From assembly GCA_035638255.1 (NCBI GenBank), contig DASRAJ010000112.1, positions 34,773 to 98,772 of the forward strand: DNA of 64,000 nt, written 5' to 3'. Positions 16,098-25,822 of the stretch are shown piece after piece. The position numbers and the translations under genes are program-made. Each line of letters starts with the position of its first letter. Position 1 is the first letter of the stretch. Under the pieces are notes generated by a model. That model had not been told where the DNA came from. It searched no databases and saw only the letters and a program-made list of their open reading frames with translations. This DNA is from DASRAJ01 sp035638255. GTDB lineage: Bacteria > Bacteroidota > Bacteroidia > Chitinophagales > UBA10324.

Positions 16098-17494
16098 TTT
16101 TTTATTACCCCGCAATTTTTGTATTCAGCCGCCACGAACACATACGACTTTGAGATGCGATCGCTGAGCCATTTTTCGATCGCCTCCACTTGTTTTTGCG
16201 ACAAGGCAAATTGCTGAATGCGATCATAATCATCATGAAGATTTGCCTGGTGCGGGCGTGTTTTTGATTTCAGATAAATCAGCCGGAATCCTGTCTCTCC
16301 CTGTTTGGTTCTGAAGACCATGGGCTTGGTGATGGCTCCCACCTGCAAGGTGTCAGTCGCCGGCACGAGTGTTTGGTCATAACTTCCGAGGTCTGCAGTT
16401 TCAAATTGTGTTGTGTTCGTTGCAGGGTTCTCAATCATGCCTGCATTTTCTCTTGTAGCATCGTCTTCTGAAAATTTACTCACTGCCTGCTCGAAAGAAT
16501 ATTTTCCGGACTGAATCAGATCGTAAATGCTATCCATTTTTGCGCCGGCCTTTTGAATGTCGAATGAAGTGATCTGTGGCTTCACAAGTATGTGACGAAT
16601 GTGAATTTTATCGCCGCGGCGCTCAATGAGCTGAATGATGTGAAAGCCAAACTTTGATTCTATCACATCCGAAATATCATTGGGATTTTTGAGCGCGAAG
16701 GCCGCCGCTTCAAAGGTAGGATCCATTTCTCCGCGATTCACGAAACCAAGATCGCCACCCTGCTCTGCGCTTCCCGGATCATCAGAATATGAACTCGCTA
16801 GCCCTGCAAAGTTTTCCCCGCTCTTCACGCGCATGAGCAGGTCCGAAATTTTTTGCCTGGCATAAGCACGTACATCCTTATTTACTGCCGGCATGATCAC
16901 CAACTGTCCTACCTCAAGTTGCGCATTGAAGTAGGGCAAACTGTCTTTCGGGATCTTGTTATAGAACTGCACAACTTCTGATGGCGTGACGGTAATGTCT
17001 TTGACAATGCTGGATCGCTCCCGGTCTGCCAAAAGTTTTTCGCGAATGTCATCCCGGAATTCGTCTTTGATTTCTACCATGGATTTACCATAGTACTGCT
17101 CCAGCTTTTCAATGGAGCCTGCAATGTTCGCAAAGTTGCGGATGCGCATGTCGAGTGTCTGCTCTACCTCATCATCGCTCACATGTACACTATCAAGTTC
17201 CGCCTGACGCACCAATAATTTATCGGTGAGAAACTGGTCGAGAATCTGACATTTAGAATCAGGTGGAAGAGGAGCAGTAGCCTGATAAGCGTATTGCTGG
17301 TATTGTGCTTCCACTTCTGACAATTGAACAATGCGATCATCCACTATTCCGATAATCTTATCAGCCAGTTGCGGTTGGGCAAATGCGGACTCATTATTCA
17401 GTAGGCAGTACGCAATAGGCAGTAGGCAAAGGAAAAAGAAGAAACCTGATCCATGTATTTTTTGCATCACCTTCAATCTTCTCAAATGAGTCAT
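16073..17494 (-). CDS. SurA-like peptidylprolyl isomerase with two parvulin domains
   Basis: About 473 residues. After a signal peptide ending SAFAQ, a SurA-type N-terminal chaperone domain (VDDRIVQLSEVEAQ) is followed by two rotamase (PpiC) domains: the first near FAGLASSYSDDPGSAEQGGD, ending SKFGFHIIQL, the second near KIHIRHILVKPQ. Such proteins fold outer-membrane proteins in the periplasm. The start at 17494 is preceded by a GAAATTTG box; ATG 17467 is also possible and gives a tighter signal peptide. The signal core LCLLPIAYCLLN is encoded by a repeat word (see findings). Confidence 0.9.
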   Translation of the reverse strand: MTHLRRLKVMQKIHGSGFFFFLCLLPIAYCLLNNESAFAQPQLADKIIGIVDDRIVQLSEVEAQYQQYAYQATAPLPPDSKCQILDQFLTDKLLVRQAELDSVHVSDDEVEQTLDMRIRNFANIAGSIEKLEQYYGKSMVEIKDEFRDDIREKLLADRERSSIVKDITVTPSEVVQFYNKIPKDSLPYFNAQLEVGQLVIMPAVNKDVRAYARQKISDLLMRVKSGENFAGLASSYSDDPGSAEQGGDLGFVNRGEMDPTFEAAAFALKNPNDISDVIESKFGFHIIQLIERRGDKIHIRHILVKPQITSFDIQKAGAKMDSIYDLIQSGKYSFEQAVSKFSEDDATRENAGMIENPATNTTQFETADLGSYDQTLVPATDTLQVGAITKPMVFRTKQGETGFRLIYLKSKTRPHQANLHDDYDRIQQFALSQKQVEAIEKWLSDRISKSYVFVAAEYKNCGVIKKWINKEQQ

Positions 17495-17549
17495 GTGGTC
17501 AAATTTCCGAACAAAAAATTTCTTAACTAAAATCATTTCGACGACTTGG

Positions 17550-17569
17550 TCGCGATACGCGTATCGCGA
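17550..17569. repeat. Perfect palindrome with gatacgcgtatc core
   Basis: A 20-base perfect palindrome lies between the SurA-like gene and the lipoprotein gene upstream of it. A 16-base version is at 39723-39738. Confidence 0.85.
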
Positions 17570-17585
17570 TATCTAACCTCTAATT

Positions 17586-18455
17586 TCACTTCTTCTGCTC
17601 TACATAAACCTCAAAGTCTCCGTTCTTCAAGGCATCCTCATAAATGGTTTTGTGAATGGTGCCAACGAATGCCATTTTCCGCTGGTTGATGATGATGTTT
17701 TTAATTTCCTGCTTCGCAAAATCAATCGGTGCGTCATTGCCCTTAATCCGGTAATCATTAAACTTGATAAGATACCTGTAACCTGAATCTGCTACTTCAA
17801 TATAGCTCCGGGCAAACTGCGCTTTGTCGAAGTCGAATTGATCAACGGGCAACAACGCGATGAGCTCATCCATATTGTACCACACACTGTCACTCAGTGA
17901 ATACCGAACCGCGTACTGCTTGCAAAACCCTTCAAGCTTTGGCTCATTGTAGTCAGTGGTGTTTTTCATCCACGCTTTTACGGAATCGAGGGGTGGCTTT
18001 GTGCTTGTACTTAGCATGATGTATCTCACTCTTGCAATTGCGTTTTTCAAATTGAAAATATCTTTGTGACTGTTGTAGTATTTCTCTGCTTCATCTTCAC
18101 TTACATTCGTATCGAGCTTCTGGCTCACCAAATCATTTTCATATTGATAAATAAGGAGCGACTCTTTGTAATCACGCAGGCGATCATTAAGACGCTGTTC
18201 CTCTTCGGGCAAATTATCCTGTGCGTATCGTAACATGAGGTTGTGACGAACCCAGCTGTCAACGTAATTGCGAACGGCCTGAATGCTGTCTTCCGGTCGT
18301 GCAGCTCCTCCGCCTACGCCGGCAATATCAGATTGATAAAGGTACTTATCGTACACGCGAGCAATTGGCTCTTCCTTTTTGTCTTTTGATGATTGGAAAA
18401 AGCTGCACGAACCAATCAACAGGAAACATGCAATATAAAATGTGAACCGGTGCAA
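17586..18455 (-). CDS. Lipoprotein, SurA/PpiD-type chaperone domain without rotamase
   Basis: 289 residues. The signal peptide ends in LIGSC, a good lipobox. The body is helical and polar with the SurA-N style arrangement (IARVYDKYLYQSDI, then NYVDSWVRHNLMLRYAQ), but I see no parvulin signature. It is likely a periplasm-facing chaperone that works with its neighbours. It sits one base after the stop of the large isomerase gene upstream and shares its direction, so the three genes and moxR form an operon. Confidence 0.75.
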   Translation of the reverse strand: MHRFTFYIACFLLIGSCSFFQSSKDKKEEPIARVYDKYLYQSDIAGVGGGAARPEDSIQAVRNYVDSWVRHNLMLRYAQDNLPEEEQRLNDRLRDYKESLLIYQYENDLVSQKLDTNVSEDEAEKYYNSHKDIFNLKNAIARVRYIMLSTSTKPPLDSVKAWMKNTTDYNEPKLEGFCKQYAVRYSLSDSVWYNMDELIALLPVDQFDFDKAQFARSYIEVADSGYRYLIKFNDYRIKGNDAPIDFAKQEIKNIIINQRKMAFVGTIHKTIYEDALKNGDFEVYVEQKK

Positions 18456-18456
18456 A

Positions 18457-20439
18457 TTATTTTTTGACTAATGATTGGAAGACCTGCTCGTTCACCGTTA
18501 CAGGATACTTTTGGCGCAACTGAGCAATCCATTGTTTCTCGAGGTACTCCTGGTAATCGGCAACCACGTATCCCTTCACTTCACTTAATGGTTTTGGCGC
18601 GGGCGGGAGAACCTGATCAATTCGAAGAATACGAATCACTGAATCTTTTTGTGTGTAAGTAATTCCCGCCGATCCCCATCCGAGTTTTTCAATTTCAGTT
18701 CCTTTTCCTTTTTCGAAATCGTCAGTGGTGATCTTCAGATTATCCTTGTCCTTCTTGTTGATCTTCGCAAGAATATCAGCATCACTCATCTTCTTCTCCT
18801 GGTACTTCTTGAGCATCTCCAAACATTCTTCATTCTTACAGGTGTACGTGGTGACCTTGACTTTTTCCTGACCCATGTAATTGTTTTTATTCTGATCGTA
18901 AAATGCTTTTAAACCGGTTGTGTCTTCAACGGCCTTGGTCCAAACTTTATCGCTGGCAAGATCGAAGAGCAGAATACCATTCATATACTCTTCCATGAGA
19001 TCGCGGAACGGACCATACTTCGATTCAAGCCTGGTATCTTCAAAATTCGTCACACTTGCATTCACAAACTGATCGTAAAGACTGTTGAGCACTAATTGCT
19101 TACCACCTTTATTGTTCATAAACTTGCGCTGATTCTTCTCAATGTAATCAGCGAGGTCTGCCTGTGTAAACGTTCTTGTTTCGGGCATACCTTTAGAGTC
19201 AGTCAATGTGAACACAGGGTCTTTCATTTTCGCAACGCTAGAATCATTCCATACGCCCTTCGTGAGGGTGGAGTCAATTTTTGAGAAGAGAGCAAGCTTT
19301 CTGTCAGGAAATTCTTTGAACTGGTAATCCTTCTTAAGCCTGGTTACAAACGATGAGTGTGCATAATCTTTCCACGGGCCATTTTCAATTTTCTTCTTGA
19401 TGTCGTCCTTCATGTCCTCATACTTTCCGAACGGTTTTTTCTCTACCAGCTTGATGATGTGCCATCCGAATTTTGTTTGCACCGGCGGAGAAATGTCACC
19501 TGGATTTTTCAATGCATACGCTGCCTGTTCAAACTCCATTACCATTTGACCGGTGGTGAATGGTTTCAATTGTCCGCCATTGGAAGAGGAAGTTTTGTCC
19601 TGCGAAAAATTCTTTACCAGTTCGTCCCAGTTCGCGCCGCTCTTTAGTAAACCATAGAGTGAATCAATTTTCGCTTTTGCTTTTGTATTATCTTCAGGAG
19701 TTGCTTTTGCCGCAACTTTTATAAAGAGATGCGACACCGTGATGGTCCCTTGTGAAGGTCTGGTCTCCATTACACGAATGATATGATAACCAAACTGGGT
19801 GCGTACGGGATTACTGATTTGCCCTGGTTTCAAATTGTATGCAGCAGTTTCAAAGGGATAAATCACCTGCATCGCCGTGAGCCAGCCGAGGTCGCCGTGG
19901 TTGTCTTTTGCAGAAGGATCTCCGGAAGAATCGGTGGCGAGTTGATTGAAGTCAACCTTCTTTGCCATTAATAATTTTTTCCAGTTTGAAATTTTCTTGT
20001 ACGCTTTCAACGTATCAGCAGGTGATGCATTGGGATCAAGTTTCACAAGAACATGCTGCACATGTACCTCCGTTTGCATTCGCTTGTATCCTTCCCGCAC
20101 CAGCGAAGTGTCAAACATATATGAAGGGGTAAGCTTGCTGCGATAGGTTTTAAACTCATTGAGTACGGCAGCCGTAGTGTCCATCTTCATGTCTTTTGCT
20201 TCCTTCACCTTAAGGCGGAAGTTGATGTACAGTTCAAGGTAGTCACGCAGTGATTTTTCACTGAAGTCGGCTTCACCGTTCACGTTAGTCTTTTGATAGA
20301 CTTTAACGAATTCACCGGCAGTAATTTGTTCTTTGCCGATGTTGAAGAGGATGCTTGACGGATTGTAAGTGGGCGCCTGTGCGTGTGCAGTGGCGATGAG
20401 CAAGGTCACGCAGACGATGCCCGCAAATATTTTGTTCAT
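18457..20439 (-). CDS. Large periplasmic peptidylprolyl isomerase, two parvulin domains
   Basis: About 660 residues with a clean signal peptide ending TAHAQ. An N-terminal chaperone helix region is followed by two parvulin domains (VHVQHVLVKLD...SGDPSAKDNHGDLGW...FGYHIIRVM; ITVSHLFIKVA...GGQLKPF...FGWHIIKLV) and a long helical C-terminus of about 280 residues. The role is outer-membrane and secreted protein folding. The start at 20439 is set by the perfect -7 box upstream; 30 extra codons are open upstream but lie in the promoter. It is the first gene of the folding-factor operon. Confidence 0.9.
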   Translation of the reverse strand: MNKIFAGIVCVTLLIATAHAQAPTYNPSSILFNIGKEQITAGEFVKVYQKTNVNGEADFSEKSLRDYLELYINFRLKVKEAKDMKMDTTAAVLNEFKTYRSKLTPSYMFDTSLVREGYKRMQTEVHVQHVLVKLDPNASPADTLKAYKKISNWKKLLMAKKVDFNQLATDSSGDPSAKDNHGDLGWLTAMQVIYPFETAAYNLKPGQISNPVRTQFGYHIIRVMETRPSQGTITVSHLFIKVAAKATPEDNTKAKAKIDSLYGLLKSGANWDELVKNFSQDKTSSSNGGQLKPFTTGQMVMEFEQAAYALKNPGDISPPVQTKFGWHIIKLVEKKPFGKYEDMKDDIKKKIENGPWKDYAHSSFVTRLKKDYQFKEFPDRKLALFSKIDSTLTKGVWNDSSVAKMKDPVFTLTDSKGMPETRTFTQADLADYIEKNQRKFMNNKGGKQLVLNSLYDQFVNASVTNFEDTRLESKYGPFRDLMEEYMNGILLFDLASDKVWTKAVEDTTGLKAFYDQNKNNYMGQEKVKVTTYTCKNEECLEMLKKYQEKKMSDADILAKINKKDKDNLKITTDDFEKGKGTEIEKLGWGSAGITYTQKDSVIRILRIDQVLPPAPKPLSEVKGYVVADYQEYLEKQWIAQLRQKYPVTVNEQVFQSLVKK

Positions 20440-20477
20440 AACTGGAGGTATGAGATGAGTTGGTTTTTTGAGAGGCA

Positions 20478-20485
20478 CAAAAGTA
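20478..20485 (-). promoter_or_regulatory. -7 box of the folding-factor operon
   Basis: TACTTTTG on the minus strand fully matches TAnnTTTG, 38 bases before the start codon at 20439, and lies within the longer open frame, which argues against the upstream start. Confidence 0.6.
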
Positions 20486-20777
20486 ATTTTTTTTAGGGAA
20501 CGAGGTAGGAATCTCGGATTTTGGTCCAATCCATTGGGAGGATTTCGGATTTCCGCTTCAGGGAGTTAGAAAAAGTTCTGAGCAGAATTGCGTTTTGACA
20601 GCCAAAAATGATTTGCTTACTCGTATAAAAATGATTTTATTGAACTGTTAAGAAAAACTTAAACTCACATTCTACTCGCCGAAGCAGCTCTGCCGATCAA
20701 TCGGGATGGAAATGGATGATGCGGAATTTCCATCGGAAAATATTGTATCGAACCTTCTCAGAGTAATTTCGGCACAA

Positions 20778-22175
20778 ATGCGAAATCAAATCCTACTTGA
20801 AAATCTCGTTGTGGAATCTTACGCCAACGAGGGTAAATGCATTGCCCATCACGAAGGCAAGGTAGTTTTTGTGAAAGGAACTTTGCCGGGTGAGGTAGTT
20901 TATGCGCGGGTTACCAAGAGCAAGAAAGATTGGATGGAAGCGGAAGTATCTGATGTGATTCAATCATCGGCTGATCGCCAACTTCCTTTCTGCCAACACT
21001 TCGGCTATTGCGGCGGATGCCAGTGGCAGCATATGAAGTATGAAGCACAACTTCGTTACAAAGAACAAGCAGCGATTGAAACCCTGGAGCGACTTGGCAA
21101 AATTTCGATTAAAGAAAAGCTGCCGATTGTTGGATGTGATGCAGATCGTGGTTACAGAAATAAACTGGAGTTTACGTTCTCACACAGGGAGTGGCAGGTT
21201 GGCGAGGCATTCAGAAACAATACTGAACGCATTGAGTATCCCGCGGTTGGTTATCATTTTCCGAAATATTTTGATCGTGTTTTTGATGTGAAGGAATGTC
21301 ACCTGATGCCTGAACCGAGCGATCGTATCCGGCTGGCTACAAAAAAATTCTGTGTGGAAAATGGCTATGAGTTTTTCAATCTGATAAAACAAACAGGCTT
21401 GATGCGAAACATCATTATCCGGATGACCACCACAGGCGAAGTGATGTTGCTGGTTGTCTTTGCTCAAAATGATGAAGAAAAGATTCGAATGCTGATGGAA
21501 TTTCTGCGACAAGAATTTCCTGAAATTATTTCGCTGCAATACACCATTAACGCGAAGAAGAACGACACCATTTACGATTTGAGCATCATCACCCACTCCG
21601 GCAGCGATGCGATTTATGAGCGTATTGGAAGACTAAAATTCCGCATCAGCGCAAAATCATTTTTCCAAACTAACACCCGGCAGACAGAAAAACTTTATGA
21701 GTGCGTGAAAGAATTTGCCGCACTAAGTGGAAATGAACTGGTTTATGATTTTTACAGCGGCACCGGGAGCATTGCCATGTACATTGCAGATGGCTGCAGA
21801 AAAGTGATCGGCATTGAATCGGTTGCGCAGGCTATTGAAGATGCGAAAGTGAATGCTGCAATCAATGACATTCAAAACGTCTCGTTCCATGTTGCCGATA
21901 TTTCCAAAATTTTTACCGGTGAATTTTACTCAGAGCATGGAACGCCTGATGTAGTGATTACGGATCCCCCGCGAACGGGAATGCATCCCGACGTTGTAAA
22001 AGAACTATTGCAAATGCAGCCGATGAAAATTGTGTATGTGAGTTGCAATGTGGCTACGCAGGCGCGCGATCTGCAAATGCTTTCAGGAAAATATTCTGTA
22101 GAGCGAATTCGTCCGTTGGATTTGTTTCCGCAGACACATCATGTGGAGAATGTGGCGGAATTGAAGTTGATTTAG
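20778..22175 (+). CDS. rlmD: 23S rRNA (uracil-C5)-methyltransferase RlmD family
   Basis: About 465 residues. A TRAM domain (residues about 3-65) is followed by an iron-sulfur cluster motif CQHFGYCGGCQW, and a SAM-dependent methyltransferase domain: VYDFYSGTGSIAMYIA (SAM), VITDPPRTGMHP, and the catalytic cysteine in VSCNVATQARDL. The family methylates U1939 of 23S rRNA in E. coli; in Bacteroidota one enzyme can cover more than one site, so the exact base is inferred. The longer ATG at 20706 is inside a palindrome (ccgatcaatcgg), and a TAATTTCG box lies just before 20778. Confidence 0.92.
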   Translation: MRNQILLENLVVESYANEGKCIAHHEGKVVFVKGTLPGEVVYARVTKSKKDWMEAEVSDVIQSSADRQLPFCQHFGYCGGCQWQHMKYEAQLRYKEQAAIETLERLGKISIKEKLPIVGCDADRGYRNKLEFTFSHREWQVGEAFRNNTERIEYPAVGYHFPKYFDRVFDVKECHLMPEPSDRIRLATKKFCVENGYEFFNLIKQTGLMRNIIIRMTTTGEVMLLVVFAQNDEEKIRMLMEFLRQEFPEIISLQYTINAKKNDTIYDLSIITHSGSDAIYERIGRLKFRISAKSFFQTNTRQTEKLYECVKEFAALSGNELVYDFYSGTGSIAMYIADGCRKVIGIESVAQAIEDAKVNAAINDIQNVSFHVADISKIFTGEFYSEHGTPDVVITDPPRTGMHPDVVKELLQMQPMKIVYVSCNVATQARDLQMLSGKYSVERIRPLDLFPQTHHVENVAELKLI

Positions 22176-22450
22176 GGTTGGGAGTTTTGTGAAGTTTCAG
22201 AGAATAGGTAGTTGGAAATAAAAAGTTGTGAACACAGTGGGACTGGAAATTTATTTTTCTGAAGAAAAAATTGAACAGAAGATTTCAGAAAGCCGGTTGA
22301 TTTGAATTCTCTCGCTCAATGGGATTTACTTCCTATAAACCAAATCCCAGGAAAACCAGAACAGGTCAGGAGAAAAGTTTCACCTGAAGAAGGTTGTGAC
22401 TGGTGATGGGATTTTCTGCAGAGTAATTATCAATAAAATCACCAGAATCT
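22176..22450. other. Spacer, no gene seen
   Basis: AT-rich with weak repeat words (ggagttttgtgaagtt, agttggaaataaaaagttg). No open frame with a start and coding-like composition was found. Confidence 0.5.
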
Positions 22451-22660
22451 TCAGTTTATTTCGTTGCGAAGCAAAACTTTCTGCCCTTGCCTCCCTATTA
22501 TTAAAGCCCATACTCTTAAGCTCGAAATATTAACAATGTCTTCCATCTCTTCAAAATGATCATCAGGAATTTTGAGATTGCGTATTGAGTCCCTTTGCTT
22601 AGATGCAATTTTAATCCTTTTCTTTCCGTGAGTAATAACACAGGTGTAATAACGTATGAA
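22451..22660 (-). pseudogene. Open frame without a start codon; possible gene relic
   Basis: 69 codons run from just after a stop (22661-22663) to TGA 22451-22453. The text looks like real protein (YYTCVITHGKKRIKIASKQR, IPDDHFEEMEDIVNISSLRV) but has no start near its N-terminus. It is either a truncated relic or a small gene starting at an internal ATG (MEDIVNIS). I do not recognise the family. Confidence 0.35.
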
Positions 22661-22768
22661 CTAAATTGTGGATAACAGATTAGCATTTTTTAAGTACTAA
22701 AAAACAAAATCATACCTTTACTCTCTCCTTCGTCCCACATCACACGAAAATTTCCAGTTAAATTTTTT

Positions 22769-25621
22769 GTGATGAAAAAAATCTCCGGATTATTTTTTTT
22801 AAAAGGTCTCTTACGTGGGCAAGTTTCCCCTTCCGAAAAATATATAGTAGCCTGGATCTTTCCTTTCCTGCTTTTCATCCCCACTTTTTCATTTAGTCAA
22901 AATCTGGTAGGCAATCCGGGTTTTGAAACATATTCATCACTACCCGTTTTGCCTGGACAGTGGAATAATGCCACCGGCTGGAGTAATTGTGGTGGTGGAA
23001 CTCCCGACTTTTTCCATACCAACGGAAGCGGCATCGTTCAATTGCCAAATTGTTATGTAGGAACGGTCTATCCTTACAAAGGTGATGGAATAATGGGTCT
23101 TGTTGCTTATGCTTCCTATTACGCCAACGCCCGGGAATACATTTCGGCAAATTTGATTTCAGCGTTAGTACCGGGAAGCGTTTACAATATTTCTTTCTTC
23201 ATCACGAATGGGCTTCCGTCTGATTCCTACGGTGGGCAAGGTATTGATAACTTCAGTATTGCCTTTTCAATAGGCCCTTTAGCACAATTTTATTTTCAAC
23301 CCCTTTCTTCCATCACACCTCAATTGACAGTTTCAAACATTCTTTACGATACCGCCTGGGAACAGATCAGTTTTCAGTACTTAGCCGATGCTGCCTATGA
23401 TCATATCACCTTCGGGAATTTTGCCGACGACGCAAGCACCACCGTACAGGTATTTGATTCCGGCACAAATGCTTTAGTCTACTATTTTCTTGATAGTATT
23501 AATGTTGAGGATGTAAATGGCAGTTTGGCCTTTATTGCGTCTGATTTATCATTTTGTGAAGCATCTTGTATCGCTTTCGCGGATCAATCCACTAACAACC
23601 CCACCTCGTGGCAATGGGTTTTCAATGGTGGTTTACCGTCAACTTCCTCTATTCAAAACCCTATCAACATCTGCTATAACACACCGGGTACGTACAATGT
23701 TACCCTCATTACGAGCAATGCTTATGGGAGTGATACGCTCACATTGTACAACTATATCATAGTGTATGCGGTTCCGGCCGTGCCGGTGATCACGCAGAGC
23801 AATGACACGCTCATGAGTTCTGTTGCTTATAGCTATCAATGGTTCATGAATGGAAACTTGATTCCGGCAGCAACCAATCAACAATTCACTATTCTGCAAT
23901 CGGGAGATTACAGCGTGATCATCACGGATGCTCTGGGGTGTTCTGCCGGCGATACCCTTGGCGCCGTGTTATTGCTTCCACAAAGTGCATTCAGCTCAGG
24001 TACCACCGGCGGATGCCCGGGAAGTTGTTTTGATTTCGCCAATGCTTCATTGAATGCGACAAGCTATCAATGGTTTTTCACAGGAGGAAATCCTGCTTCT
24101 TCTACCCAGCAAAATCCATGGAACATCTGCTACGCAAATCCCGGCGTGTATGATGTCACACTAATTGCTTCTTGCAATTTTGCAGCGGATACGCTCACGT
24201 TGTACAATTACATCACTGTGTATACAACGCCTGTGCAGCCGGTGATCACGCAAAGCAATGACACTCTCACAAGTTCTGCTGCTTTCAGCTATCAATGGTT
24301 TATGAACGGAAACATGATTCCTGCGGCGACTAATCAACAATTAATCATCATGCTATCAGGTGATTACAGGGTGATGATCACTGATGCGCTTGGCTGTTCT
24401 GCCAGTGACACCCTGGATGCTTTGCTCCTGTTTCCGCAAAGCGCATTCAATTCCGGTACGATCAGCGGATGCCCGGGAAGTTGTTTTGATTTCACCAATG
24501 CTTCATTAAATGCTGCGAGCTATCAATGGTTTTTTACCGGAGGAAATCCTGCTTCTTCTACCCAGCAAAATCCAGCGAACATCTGCTACGCAATTCCGGG
24601 CCTATATGATGTCGTGCTTATCGCATCGAGCAACTTTGCTTCGGATACAATGTTGCAATCGGCTTACATCACCATCTTTGTACCACTACCGGTTTTTATT
24701 TCGCAGAATGGAAATTTACTCACGTGCACTCCTGCAGCGAATACTTATCAGTGGCTGCTGAATGGAAATCAAATTCCAGGTGCCACTTCGCAAACACTTT
24801 TTATCACCCAGACAGGAATATACATTGTTGAGGTAATAGATTTAAATGGTTGTGCTTTCTCAGACACAATCATTGTGAACACCATTCCATCACCCAACTT
24901 TGCAGCGACGGATACCTCGCTCTGTGAAAAATTCTGTACTAACTTCTTCGATCAATCCAACAACATTCCCACAGCGTGGCAATGGATTTTCCCCGGTGGT
25001 GATCCGGCTTCGTCCTCTGAACAAAACCCGGCGAACATTTGCTTCAACAATCCCGGAGTGTATAATGTCACACTTATCACCACGAATGATCTTGGCAATG
25101 ATACGCTTACCTTGATTAATTATATTGATGTGCATTCGACTCCCCCGTTTCCTGAGATCACACAAAACGGTCATGTGCTCACGTCAAGTTCTGCGGCTTC
25201 GTATCAATGGCAGCTTAATACTGTGGATATTCCGGGCGCCACCTATCAATCGTATACCGTCATGCAAACAGGATTTTATACGGTGGTGATTAGTGATTCA
25301 AATGGCTGCAAGAATTCTGCAACACAGAATGTTTTGATTTCAGCATTGGAGGAAGTGAGTAATGATGCGGGTATTGTTATCTCACCAAATCCGTCGAATG
25401 GAAGTTTCATGGTGGAATGGCTCAACGGTCAAATGGCTGATCAACTCTCGATAGCAGTAGTAAATACGATTGGAAAAAAGGTCTATTATTCCGATGAAAG
25501 AATTACGAGTGAAAATTTCAAGAAGTCAATTGATTTGAATTCTGTCGTTGAGGGACTTTATTTTCTCGAAATAAAATCAGGGGAAGAATTTTACAGGAAG
25601 AAAGTGGTGATTACGCGATGA
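22769..25621 (+). CDS. T9SS-exported modular adhesin-like protein (PKD/Ig-like repeats)
   Basis: 950 residues. A signal region ends SFSQ, then an N-terminal galactose-binding-like domain (LVGNPGFETYSS... about 45-240), then alternating PKD-type modules (WQWVFNGG...QNPINICYNTPGTYNVTLI) and Ig-like modules (YSYQWFMNGNLIPAATNQQ), and a type A T9SS sorting domain at the C-terminus (ISPNPSNGSFMVEW to RKKVVITR). A 456-base unit is tandemly duplicated (from 23786 and 24242). The protein should be anchored on or released from the cell surface. Modules are shared with the gene at 29685-32225. A TACCTTTA box (about 22713) may be its promoter. Confidence 0.88.
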   Translation: MMKKISGLFFLKGLLRGQVSPSEKYIVAWIFPFLLFIPTFSFSQNLVGNPGFETYSSLPVLPGQWNNATGWSNCGGGTPDFFHTNGSGIVQLPNCYVGTVYPYKGDGIMGLVAYASYYANAREYISANLISALVPGSVYNISFFITNGLPSDSYGGQGIDNFSIAFSIGPLAQFYFQPLSSITPQLTVSNILYDTAWEQISFQYLADAAYDHITFGNFADDASTTVQVFDSGTNALVYYFLDSINVEDVNGSLAFIASDLSFCEASCIAFADQSTNNPTSWQWVFNGGLPSTSSIQNPINICYNTPGTYNVTLITSNAYGSDTLTLYNYIIVYAVPAVPVITQSNDTLMSSVAYSYQWFMNGNLIPAATNQQFTILQSGDYSVIITDALGCSAGDTLGAVLLLPQSAFSSGTTGGCPGSCFDFANASLNATSYQWFFTGGNPASSTQQNPWNICYANPGVYDVTLIASCNFAADTLTLYNYITVYTTPVQPVITQSNDTLTSSAAFSYQWFMNGNMIPAATNQQLIIMLSGDYRVMITDALGCSASDTLDALLLFPQSAFNSGTISGCPGSCFDFTNASLNAASYQWFFTGGNPASSTQQNPANICYAIPGLYDVVLIASSNFASDTMLQSAYITIFVPLPVFISQNGNLLTCTPAANTYQWLLNGNQIPGATSQTLFITQTGIYIVEVIDLNGCAFSDTIIVNTIPSPNFAATDTSLCEKFCTNFFDQSNNIPTAWQWIFPGGDPASSSEQNPANICFNNPGVYNVTLITTNDLGNDTLTLINYIDVHSTPPFPEITQNGHVLTSSSAASYQWQLNTVDIPGATYQSYTVMQTGFYTVVISDSNGCKNSATQNVLISALEEVSNDAGIVISPNPSNGSFMVEWLNGQMADQLSIAVVNTIGKKVYYSDERITSENFKKSIDLNSVVEGLYFLEIKSGEEFYRKKVVITR

Positions 25622-25645
25622 AGAATTCGGCAACGGAGACTGTTC

Positions 25646-25822
25646 TTACTTTGAAAGTACTTTTCTTCGATTGCGTCTTTGTTCGGCTCGCTTTCGTCTC
25701 TCCTTATCCGCTAAAATTGCTGTGCGAATAATGGCGGATTCCTCTCTTGTAGGAATTCCGGGAACAAGCATTTCTCCAAGTTCATCTAGAGTATATTCCC
25801 TTTTTTTAGTTTTCTTCTTCAT
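25646..25822 (-). CDS. Small basic protein overlapping the upstream gene
   Basis: 58 residues: a short acidic stretch (YTLDELGEMLVPGIPTREES) then a very basic helix (ADKERRKRAEQRRNRRKVLSK). The start overlaps the end of the gene at 25806-26273 by 17 bases, so translation is likely coupled. The shape, a short body plus charged helix, is like a small antitoxin or nucleic-acid-binding partner, but the family is not recognised. Confidence 0.6.
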   Translation of the reverse strand: MKKKTKKREYTLDELGEMLVPGIPTREESAIIRTAILADKERRKRAEQRRNRRKVLSK

